Assembly (NCBI GenBank): GCA_964406375.1
Contig: CAYORM010000054.1
Coordinates: 1-18,905, forward strand
Reading direction: 5' to 3'
DNA: 18,905 nucleotides
From: CAYORM01 sp964406375
GTDB taxonomy: Bacteria; Pseudomonadota; Alphaproteobacteria; DSM-16000; Inquilinaceae
The notes under the pieces are model-generated. The model was not told the DNA's origin. It saw only the letters and a list, made by a program, of their open reading frames with translations, and did no database searches. A program made the position numbers and the translations under genes. Below, one piece after another: positions 12,494 through 18,905 of this stretch (positions within the stretch are counted from its first letter, which is position 1; every line of letters starts with the position of its first letter).

Positions 12494-15262
12494 TCAATGC
12501 GCCTCGGCCCAGCTCATGCCGATCCCGGCCTCGGCGATCAGCGGCACGGAGAGCGTCGCCGCCTCCTCCATCACGCGGCGGGCAACGCGGGCCGTGGCCT
12601 CGGCCTCGGCTTCCGGCGCCTCGAACAGCAGCTCGTCATGGACCTGCAGCAGCATCCGGGCCGACAGACCCTCCGCCTCCAGCGCCGTCGGCAGACGCGC
12701 CATGGCACGCTTGATGATGTCGGCCGCCGTCCCCTGGATCGGCGCGTTGATCGCCTGCCGCTCGGCGAAGCCCCGGCGCGCGAAATTGGGGTCCTTGATG
12801 CCGGGGATATGGACCTTGCGACCGAACAGGGTGGTGACGAAGCCCTGCTCGCGACACAGTCGCTTGGTCGCGTCCATCCAGGCGCGCAGCTCGGGCAGCC
12901 GTTCGAGATAGGCCTCGATGAAGCTGCGCGCCTCGGCCTGGCCGATACCGAGCTGGGCGGCGAGGCCGAAGCCGGAGATGCCGTAGATGATCCCGAAATT
13001 GATCGCCTTCGCCTTGCGCCGGATGTCCGGAGTCATCTCGGCGAGCGGCACCCCGAACACTTGGCTCGCGGTCATCGCATGGATGTCGACGCCCTCGCGG
13101 AAGGCCGTCTTCAGCAGGCCGACATCGGCGATATGGGCGACGAGCCGCAGCTCGATCTGGCTGTAATCGACCGAGACGAGGCGGTGGCCGGGTTCGGCGA
13201 TGAAGGCGTAGCGGATCTTCCGCCCTTCCTCGGTGCGGATCGGGATGTTCTGCAGATTGGGCTCGTTCGACGACAGCCGCCCGGTATTGGTCGCGGCCAG
13301 GCTGAACGAGGTGTGCACCCGCCCGGTACGCGGGTTGATCTGGTCCTGCAGCGCGTCGGTGTAGGTGCCCTTCAGCTTGGCGATCTGGCGCCAGTCCAGC
13401 ACCTTCTGGGCGATCGGCTGGCCTTGCGCCGCCAGCGCCTCGAGCACCGAGCCGTCGGTGGAATAGGCACCGGTCTTGGTGCTCTTCTTGCCGCCGGGCA
13501 GACCCAGCCGGTCGAACAGCACCTCGCCGAGCTGCTTGGGGCTGCCGACATTGAACGGCCCGCCCGCCAGCGCGTGGATCTCGCCCTCCAGCACGGCCAT
13601 GCGTTCGGCGAACTCCGCCGAGAGCCGCTTCAACGCTGCGGCGTCGACCTTGATGCCGGCCTCCTCCATCGCCGCGATGACGCCGACCAGCGGCCGCTCG
13701 ATCGTCTCGTAGACGGTCGTCATCCGCTCGGTCACGAGGCGCGGCTTGAGGACGCGGTGCAGCTGCAGCGTGATGTCGGCGTCCTCGGCGGCATAGGCGA
13801 GCGCCTTGTCGAGCGGCACGCGGTCGAAGGTGATGGCCTTGCGCCCCGTGCCGCAGACCTCCGCATAGGGGATCGGACGGTGGCCGAGATGCAGCTCCGA
13901 CAGCTCGTCCATGCCGTGGCCGTGCGACCCGCCATCGAGCACATAGGACAGCAGCATCGTGTCGTCATAGGTGCGCACGGGCATGCCGTGGCGCGACAGG
14001 ATGTGCGCGTCGTACTTCAGGTTGTGCCCGATCTTGAGCACCGAGGGATCGGCGAGGATCGGGGCGAGGATCGCCCGGACCTCGTCGAGCGGGATCTGGA
14101 CCGGCGGGTCGCCTTCGAGCGCCAGCGCCTCGCCCGCCGGCCCGCAATGGGCGAGCGGGACATAGCAGGCCAGCCCCGGCGCCGTGGACAGCGACAGGCC
14201 GCACAGCGTCGCCGAGGCGGCATCGAGAGAGGTGGTCTCGGTGTCGATCGCCAGAAGGCCCGCTTCGCGCGCCCGCTCCGCCCAGCGTGTCAGCGCGCCG
14301 GCATCCTGGACGAGCTCGTAGCGGGTCTCGACCGCCTGCGCCGGCGCGTCCGTGCCGTCAGGCGCGGTCGGACCGCTGGTCGCGCCGAGGCGGTCGAACT
14401 CCGCCTCGACCTTCGCCCGCAAGGTGCGAAACTCCATCTCGTCGAGGAAGGCGAGCAGTGTCCGCCGGTCGGGCGGCGGCACGGTGATGCCCTCGAGCCC
14501 GACGGGCAGCGGCACCTGATCGTCGAGCCGCACCAGTCGGCGGCTGATGCGGGCCTGCTCGGCGTACTGGATCAGCGATTCGCGGCGCTTGGGCTGTTTG
14601 ATCTCGCCCGCCCGGGCGAGCAGCGTATCGAGATCGCCGAACTCACGGATGAGCTGTGCAGCGGTCTTGAGGCCGATGCCCGGCACGCCCGGCACGTTGT
14701 CGACGCTGTCGCCGGCCAAAGCCTGCACATCGACCACGCATTCCGGTTCGACGCCGAACTTCTCGACCACCTCTGCCCGGTCGATCGGCCGGTTCTTCAG
14801 CGGGTCGAGCATCGTCACCCCGCCGCCGACGAGCTGCATGAGGTCCTTGTCGGAGGAGACGACGATCGCCCGCTCGCCGCGCTCGCGTGCCAGCCGGCAA
14901 TAGGTCGCGATGATGTCGTCCGCCTCGTAGCCGGGCACCTCCACACAGGGCAGGCCGAAGGCCTCTACCGCCGCGCGGATCAGCGGGAATTGCGGGATGA
15001 GCGCTTCGGGCGGCTCGCTGCGATTGGCCTTGTAGGCCTCGTAGATCTCGTTCCGGAACGTCGTCTCGGAGGCGTCGAAGACGACGACGAGATGATCGGC
15101 GTCGAGATCGGCGAGGAGCTTCGTCAGCATGCTGACGAAGCCGAAGACGGCATTGACCGGCAGGCCGTCGGAACGCCGCGTCATCATCGGCAGCGCATGG
15201 AAGGCCCGGAAGATGAAGCCGGAACCGTCGACGAGATAGTAGGTGCGGGCGGGCTCACTCAT
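12494..15262 (-). CDS. polA: DNA polymerase I (5' nuclease, proofreading exonuclease and polymerase)
   Basis: The 922-residue protein is full-length Pol I, which removes RNA primers, fills gaps and serves excision repair. The 5' nuclease domain (~1-290) shows YLVDGSGFIFRAFHALP, VVVFDASETTFR, EVPGYEADDIIATY, SSDKDLMQL and GDSVDNVPGVPGIGLKTA. The 3'-5' exonuclease (~315-515) is intact: AIDTETTSLDA (Asp 340, Glu 342), KIGHNLKYDAHIL and YAAEDADITLQL. The polymerase has motif A VSVDYSQIELRL (Asp 699), motif B RRKAKAINFGIIYG and motif C LLQVHDELLFE (Asp 876), close to E. coli positions. The Phe in the O-helix, as in E. coli, is expected to disfavour dideoxynucleotides. The ATG at 15262 has only a weak ribosome site. 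It diverges from the sensor-kinase operon with a 163-base gap. Confidence 0.98.
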   Translation of the reverse strand: MSEPARTYYLVDGSGFIFRAFHALPMMTRRSDGLPVNAVFGFVSMLTKLLADLDADHLVVVFDASETTFRNEIYEAYKANRSEPPEALIPQFPLIRAAVEAFGLPCVEVPGYEADDIIATYCRLARERGERAIVVSSDKDLMQLVGGGVTMLDPLKNRPIDRAEVVEKFGVEPECVVDVQALAGDSVDNVPGVPGIGLKTAAQLIREFGDLDTLLARAGEIKQPKRRESLIQYAEQARISRRLVRLDDQVPLPVGLEGITVPPPDRRTLLAFLDEMEFRTLRAKVEAEFDRLGATSGPTAPDGTDAPAQAVETRYELVQDAGALTRWAERAREAGLLAIDTETTSLDAASATLCGLSLSTAPGLACYVPLAHCGPAGEALALEGDPPVQIPLDEVRAILAPILADPSVLKIGHNLKYDAHILSRHGMPVRTYDDTMLLSYVLDGGSHGHGMDELSELHLGHRPIPYAEVCGTGRKAITFDRVPLDKALAYAAEDADITLQLHRVLKPRLVTERMTTVYETIERPLVGVIAAMEEAGIKVDAAALKRLSAEFAERMAVLEGEIHALAGGPFNVGSPKQLGEVLFDRLGLPGGKKSTKTGAYSTDGSVLEALAAQGQPIAQKVLDWRQIAKLKGTYTDALQDQINPRTGRVHTSFSLAATNTGRLSSNEPNLQNIPIRTEEGRKIRYAFIAEPGHRLVSVDYSQIELRLVAHIADVGLLKTAFREGVDIHAMTASQVFGVPLAEMTPDIRRKAKAINFGIIYGISGFGLAAQLGIGQAEARSFIEAYLERLPELRAWMDATKRLCREQGFVTTLFGRKVHIPGIKDPNFARRGFAERQAINAPIQGTAADIIKRAMARLPTALEAEGLSARMLLQVHDELLFEAPEAEAEATARVARRVMEEAATLSVPLIAEAGIGMSWAEAH

Positions 15263-15425
15263 CGCTTCAGTCTAGCCTCGCCGTGCCGGCAGCGCCGCGG
15301 AAATCGGTGGCTGCAAGCCTTGCCGTTCGTGCCGGCGGCACCGAGATGCTATCCGGGTCCTCCAGCCGGCGGGTAAGGCCGCCGCGGGCCCTTCTTGCAA
15401 CGGGAGCCACGCGATCGCAGACCCC

Positions 15426-16907
15426 ATGGCGCGCCAGCTCTTCCGATTGCCTCCCCAGGCCCTCATCCTCGGCCTCGGCTTCCTCGTCCTCGTGGCGACG
15501 AGCGCCGCCTCCCTGTGGTTCGTCGAGCGCGTCCAGGACCAGGCCGCGCGTGTCCTGCACACCATCGAGGTGGATGCTGCGGTCGTCGAGCTGCAGCTCG
15601 AGCTCCGCCGGGCCCAGGCGAGCCAGCGCGGCTATCTGCTGACCGGCTTCGAGATCGAGCGCGAGCGCTTCCGCGCCGCGGTCGCCGCGGTGCCCGAAGT
15701 GCTCGAGAGGCTGCGTCGGCTCGTCGCCGACAATCCGCGGCAGCAGGAGACGCTGGCGCAGCTCGAGCAGGTGGTGGCGGAACGGGTCGCCACCCTCAGG
15801 GCGGCGATCACCGCGGCGGATGCCGGCCTGCGTGACGACGCCATCGCCAGCGTCACCGCGGTGATCCAGGACGAGGAGAGCGCAAAGCGCGTCGTCGAGC
15901 TCGCCGATCTCATGAAGGCCGAGGAGAGCCGCCTTCTCGCCGAACGCAGCGCCGCGCTGTCCGAGAGCCGTTTCTGGGTAACGCTGATCGGGATCGTGGG
16001 CGTGCTGCTCGTGGTGCTGCTGGCGGCACTGTCGATCCTGATGGTGCGCCGGGCGACCGCGCGGCTGCAGGCGGCGAGCCGGGCGCTCGCCTCCGCCAAT
16101 GCCCGGCTCGAGGAACGCGTGGCGGCGCGGACGGCTGCGCTGCAGGAGGCCAATGAGGAGATCCAGCACTTCGCCTATATCGTCAGCCACGATCTGCGCT
16201 CGCCCCTCGTCAACATCATGGGGTTCACGAGCGAGCTCGAGGCGCTGCGCGATGCGCTGATCGACGAGGCGCCGGCGGCGGGGCGCGGCGAGGGGACGGC
16301 GCCCGGGGACGCGGCGGAGCGCCGCGACGAGGTGCGGCGGGAGTTCGACGAGGCGCTCGCCTTCATCAAATCGTCGACCGCCAAGATGGACCGGCTGATC
16401 AATGCGATCCTGCAGCTCTCGCGGGCCGGGCGGCGGCAATTCGATCCGCAGCCCGTCGATCTCGACCAGACGATGCGGATGATCGGCCAATCGCTGGCCC
16501 ACCAGCTCCAGGAAAAGGATGCCACGCTCGAGATCGCGCCGCTGCCCTCCGTCGTCACCGACCGGCTGGCGGTCGAGCAGATCTTCTCCAACCTGCTCGA
16601 CAATGCGGTGAAGTATCTGCGGCGCGGCGTGCCCGGCCGGATCGAGGTGTCGGCAGTGGAGAAGCCAAGTATCGTCGCGATCCGCATCGCCGATAACGGG
16701 CGCGGCATCGACCCGAAGGATCGCGAGCGGGTCTTCGAGCTGTTCCGGCGCTCCGGCGTGCAGGATGTGGCGGGGGAGGGGATCGGCCTCGCCCATGTCC
16801 GCATGCTCCTCCGGCGGATCGGCGGGCGGATCAGCCTGGAGAGCGAGCCCGGCCGCGGCAGCGCCTTCACCATCATCCTGCCGCGCGTGCTGAGCAGCGA
16901 AACATGA
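15426..16907 (+). CDS. CHASE3-domain sensor histidine kinase
   Basis: The 493-residue inner-membrane kinase has TM1 (~13-33), a periplasmic CHASE3 sensor (~35-180) with RRAQASQRGYLLTGFEIE, and TM2 (~183-208). A coiled-coil linker (LEERVAARTAALQEANEEI) leads to the HisKA domain with FAYIVSHDLRSPLVNIMGF (phospho-acceptor His 255). The HATPase domain has N box SNLLDNAVKYL (Asn 389/393), G1 IADNGRGID, F box VFELFRR and G2 GEGIGLAHVRMLL. The two dimerisation helices are separated by an acidic, Gly/Ala-rich insert (~275-310), longer than usual. The ATG at 15426 has GGGAG only 19 bases upstream, so initiation looks weak. The gene heads a three-gene unit with a stand-alone receiver and a receiver-kinase fusion. 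The ligand sensed by CHASE3 is unknown. Confidence 0.93.
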   Translation: MARQLFRLPPQALILGLGFLVLVATSAASLWFVERVQDQAARVLHTIEVDAAVVELQLELRRAQASQRGYLLTGFEIERERFRAAVAAVPEVLERLRRLVADNPRQQETLAQLEQVVAERVATLRAAITAADAGLRDDAIASVTAVIQDEESAKRVVELADLMKAEESRLLAERSAALSESRFWVTLIGIVGVLLVVLLAALSILMVRRATARLQAASRALASANARLEERVAARTAALQEANEEIQHFAYIVSHDLRSPLVNIMGFTSELEALRDALIDEAPAAGRGEGTAPGDAAERRDEVRREFDEALAFIKSSTAKMDRLINAILQLSRAGRRQFDPQPVDLDQTMRMIGQSLAHQLQEKDATLEIAPLPSVVTDRLAVEQIFSNLLDNAVKYLRRGVPGRIEVSAVEKPSIVAIRIADNGRGIDPKDRERVFELFRRSGVQDVAGEGIGLAHVRMLLRRIGGRISLESEPGRGSAFTIILPRVLSSET

Positions 16908-16950
16908 GATCGCAGCAGAACGGCCGCATGGTGCCATGGAGGAACCGGCG

Positions 16951-17391
16951 ATGAACGAGCAACCGGTCACGATCGTCATGATCGAGGACGACCAGGGCCA
17001 TGCACGGCTGATCGAGAAGAACATCCGCCGGGCCGGCGTCAACAACGAGATCGTCGCTTTTCCCGATGGCGCCTCGGCGATCGACTACCTGTTCGGCACG
17101 GATGGCAGCGGCCATGCCAGCGCCCACAAGGCGCTGTTGATCCTGCTCGATCTCAACCTGCCGGACACGAGCGGCGTGGAGATCCTGCGGCGCGTCAAGG
17201 AGAACGACCATCTGCGGCGGACGCCGGTCGTGGTGCTGACGACCACTGATGACAAGGTCGAGATCCAGCGCTGCTACGATCTCGGCTGCAACGTCTACAT
17301 CACCAAGCCGGTCAATTATGAGAACTTCGCCAATGCGATCCGGCAGCTGGGCCTGTTCTTCACGGTGATCCAGGTCCCGGAGGCGGAGTGA
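16951..17391 (+). CDS. stand-alone response regulator receiver (CheY/Rcp1-like)
   Basis: The 146-residue cytoplasmic protein is a single receiver domain with no output domain. The acidic pocket is MIEDD (Asp 13/14), the phospho-acceptor is Asp 67 in ILLDLNLPDTSG, the switch Thr is at VVVLTTTDD (~97) and Lys 119 lies in VYITKPVNY. The long loop after the second helix (YLFGTDGSGHASAHKA) and the closing FANAIRQLGLFFTVIQVP match the Rcp1-type regulators that pair with phytochrome-like or CHASE3 kinases. GGAGGA lies 8 bases before the ATG at 16951; an earlier ATG at 16936 would place this ribosome site inside the gene. It follows the kinase by 43 bases, and its stop overlaps the next gene's start as TGATG. 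It probably acts as a phosphate shuttle or sink. Confidence 0.94.
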   Translation: MNEQPVTIVMIEDDQGHARLIEKNIRRAGVNNEIVAFPDGASAIDYLFGTDGSGHASAHKALLILLDLNLPDTSGVEILRRVKENDHLRRTPVVVLTTTDDKVEIQRCYDLGCNVYITKPVNYENFANAIRQLGLFFTVIQVPEAE

Positions 17392-18452
17392 TGGGCGAGG
17401 CCCGGCCGCTCGTCCTCTACATCGACGACGATGTGGCGCTGGCCCGGCTCGTCCAGCGGGATCTCGGCCGCCATGGCTTCGCGGTCGAGACGGCCCCCGA
17501 TGGCGCCACCGGCCTCGCCCGGTTGCGCCAGGGCGGCGTCGATGTGGTCGCGCTCGACCATTACATGCCGGGCCAGGACGGGCTCGAAATCCTGGCCGCC
17601 CTGCGCGACCTGCCCGATCCGCCACCCGTGGTCTATGTCACCGGCACCTCGGAAGGGCGGGTGGCGGTGGCGGCGCTGAAGGCGGGCGCGGTCGATTACG
17701 TGATCAAGGAGGTGCAGGGCGAGTTCTTCACCCTGCTGCGTGCCGCCCTGTCGGCGGCGATCGCGGCGCGCGAGCTGCGCCGGGCGCGCGAGGCGGCGGA
17801 GGCCGAGCTGCGCGCCTCCCGCGACCGTTTCGAGGCGCTGGCCAACGAGCGCGAGATCCTGCTGCACGAGGTCAACCATCGCGTCGGCAACAGTCTTCAG
17901 CTCGTCGCGACGATGCTGAACATGCAGGCAAGCGCCAGCCGCAGCCAGGAGGTGCGGGACGCGCTCGCCGCGGCGACCAGCCGGGTCTCGGCGGTGGCCC
18001 AGGTTCACCGCCGCCTCTACACCTCGGCAGCTGTGCAGGCGGTCGACCTGCAGCCCTATCTCGCCGCGCTCATCGGCGATATCGAACGGGCGCTGGACGA
18101 GGAGGGCGGCGGTCACCGGCTGACGCTCACGGCGGTCTCGGTCCCGACCACGCCGGACCGCGCGGTGGCACTCGGCGTCATCGTCACCGAGCTGGTGATC
18201 AATGCGATGAAATACGCCTATCCCGGCGGCACCGGGCCGATCCGTGTCTCGCTCGCGCCGGAGCCGGACGGGATGGTGGTGCTGGCGGTCGAGGATGACG
18301 GCGTCGGCTCGGCCGAGGCGGCCGCCGCGGGTTCCGGCCTCGGCCGGCAGATTACCCAGGCGATGGCGGCCAAGCTCGGTGCGACGCTCGAGCAGGACCG
18401 CCATCATCGCGGCACCCGGATGGTGCTGCGCTTTGCGCCGGCCGCCGGCTGA
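17391..18452 (+). CDS. receiver-HisKA_2 histidine kinase fusion
   Basis: The 353-residue soluble protein starts with a receiver domain (~5-120): YIDDD (Asp 12-14), phospho-acceptor Asp 56 in ALDHYMPGQDG, Thr 84 and Lys 106. An Arg/Ala/Glu-rich coiled coil (~122-155) links it to a HisKA_2 kinase. The phospho-acceptor region reads LLHEVNHRVGNSLQLVATML (probable His 163). The ATPase part has VTELVINAMKYAYPGG (N box), VEDDGVGS (G1) and GSGLGRQITQAMAAKLG (G2). It has no membrane segment or PAS sensor, so the receiver is its likely input. The ATG overlaps the previous stop as TGATG, with GGAGGCGGAG just upstream, so translation is coupled. A GTG one codon earlier (17388) is possible. HisKA_2 kinases often serve alphaproteobacterial stress or light pathways, but no phyR, nepR or ecfG is here. 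Confidence 0.93.
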   Translation: MGEARPLVLYIDDDVALARLVQRDLGRHGFAVETAPDGATGLARLRQGGVDVVALDHYMPGQDGLEILAALRDLPDPPPVVYVTGTSEGRVAVAALKAGAVDYVIKEVQGEFFTLLRAALSAAIAARELRRAREAAEAELRASRDRFEALANEREILLHEVNHRVGNSLQLVATMLNMQASASRSQEVRDALAAATSRVSAVAQVHRRLYTSAAVQAVDLQPYLAALIGDIERALDEEGGGHRLTLTAVSVPTTPDRAVALGVIVTELVINAMKYAYPGGTGPIRVSLAPEPDGMVVLAVEDDGVGSAEAAAAGSGLGRQITQAMAAKLGATLEQDRHHRGTRMVLRFAPAAG

Positions 18453-18464
18453 GCCGGCGGCCGG
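18438..18464. terminator. perfect 12-bp hairpin whose loop is the kinase stop codon
   Basis: Bases 18438-18449 are the exact reverse complement of 18453-18464, and the three loop bases are the TGA stop of the upstream gene. It lies 24 bases from the end of the convergent acnA gene and could end transcripts from both sides, though no T-run follows. Confidence 0.55.
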
Positions 18465-18488
18465 GTCGGTTGGCGAATGGCGGCTGGC

Positions 18489-18905
18489 TCAGGCGGCCGA
18501 TTTGATCATCCCGCGCAGCACATAGGGCAGCACGCCGCCGTGGCGGAAGTATTCCAGCTCGTCCAGCGTGTCGATGCGGCAGAGCAGCGGAACGTCGGTG
18601 CGGCTGCCATCCTTGCGGATGACCGTCATCACCATCTCGCCGCGCGGCTTCAGCCCCTCGGCGATGCCGAGGATGTCGAAGGTCTCGCTGCCGTCGAGCA
18701 GCAGGTCGGCGCGGGTCATCCCCGCCGTGAACTGCAGCGGCAGAACGCCCATCCCGACGAGGTTGGAGCGGTGGATGCGCTCGAAGCTCTCCGCCACCAC
18801 CGCGCCGACACCGAGCAGCCGGGTTCCCTTCGCCGCCCAATCACGGCTCGACCCCGTGCCGTACTCCTTGCCGGCGATCACCACCAGCGGCACGCCCTCG
18901 GCCTG
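18489..18905 (-). CDS. acnA: aconitate hydratase, AcnA type (3' part; gene continues beyond the right edge)
   Basis: The 138 visible residues are the C-terminal swivel domain of aconitase, the iron-sulfur TCA-cycle enzyme that interconverts citrate and isocitrate. The domain shows VPLVVIAGKEYGTGSSRDWA, KGTRLLGVGAVVAESFERIH, RSNLVGMGVLPLQF and a closing YFRHGGVLPYVLRGMI. The GTGSSRDWAAKG loop holds the substrate-binding Ser and Arg residues known in this family. The wording of these motifs fits the AcnA/IRP branch rather than AcnB. The [4Fe-4S]-binding cysteines are in the part outside the window. The gene converges on the signalling operon. Confidence 0.96.
   Translation of the reverse strand, partial: QAEGVPLVVIAGKEYGTGSSRDWAAKGTRLLGVGAVVAESFERIHRSNLVGMGVLPLQFTAGMTRADLLLDGSETFDILGIAEGLKPRGEMVMTVIRKDGSRTDVPLLCRIDTLDELEYFRHGGVLPYVLRGMIKSAA

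Noticed and set aside
15320..15348. TTGCCG-N17-GAGATG as a promoter for the kinase operon
   Set aside because: The -10 matches too poorly to support; a TGCTAT nearby is at the wrong spacing.
12497..15376. Plus-strand open frame of 959 codons antisense to polA
   Set aside because: It mirrors polA, is dominated by Arg/Gly/Asp/Leu-rich antisense composition and shows no domain; high third-position GC explains it.
15267..17045. 592-codon minus-strand frame opposite the CHASE3 kinase
   Set aside because: Composition is typical of antisense translation, and the kinase motifs on plus are decisive.
17316..18407. 363-codon minus-strand frame opposite the receiver-kinase fusion
   Set aside because: It is a shadow of a gene with intact receiver and HisKA_2 motifs.
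1..18905. CRISPR arrays, tRNA or rRNA genes, insertion sequences, phage or toxin-antitoxin genes
   Set aside because: No regular direct repeats, cloverleaf-type sequence, transposase or integrase motifs were seen on either strand.

Overview
The window is a compact, very GC-rich stretch of bacterial chromosome. Gene content and order point to an alphaproteobacterium, probably Rhodospirillales or a relative: clpS-clpA, recX, the lpoA/rsmI/yraN/gshB neighbourhood, polA, an acnA-type aconitase, a HisKA_2 sensor kinase, and a peptidoglycan-binding protein whose C-terminal part resembles the RT0821/Lpp0805 group. I see no tRNA, rRNA, CRISPR array, insertion sequence or prophage gene. Strong third-position GC produces many long antisense open frames, which I treat as shadows.

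Layout. Bases 1-1978 hold three minus-strand genes: an ankyrin-repeat protein, then clpS, then clpA, which runs off the left edge. A 355-base divergent gap follows, with a dyad and a candidate promoter. Next comes a plus-strand lipoprotein gene (2334-3197), which converges on recX (3256-3852, minus). Diverging from recX are an ABC-2 type permease (3973-4761) and an exported PG_binding_1 protein (4848-5792). These converge on a minus-strand pair: a CYTH-CHAD protein (5820-7418) and, upstream of it, an LpoA-like lipoprotein (7442-8698). Head-to-head with that pair runs rsmI, yraN, a SirB1-family gene and gshB (8692-12111, plus). Then come a small lipoprotein gene and polA (both minus). From 15426 to 18452 a three-gene two-component module runs on plus: a CHASE3 histidine kinase, a stand-alone receiver, and a receiver-HisKA_2 kinase fusion. 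It converges on the 3' end of an acnA-type aconitase gene, which runs off the right edge.

How the genes work together. ClpS delivers N-degron substrates to ClpA, the unfoldase of ClpAP. The LpoA-like lipoprotein belongs to the family that activates peptidoglycan synthases, and next to it are rsmI (16S rRNA C1402 2'-O-methylation) and yraN, an order also known from E. coli. gshB makes glutathione; polA fills and repairs DNA. The kinase/receiver/kinase set looks like one operon and a self-contained phosphotransfer circuit with no DNA-binding output in the window.

Most genes are ordinary housekeeping. The points most worth a second look are the signalling module, the two-domain PG-binding protein, the uncertain rsmI start that overlaps the lpoA 5' end, the dyad and promoter-like signals at 2124-2225, and GC-rich hairpins that overlap or abut stop codons at every convergent junction.
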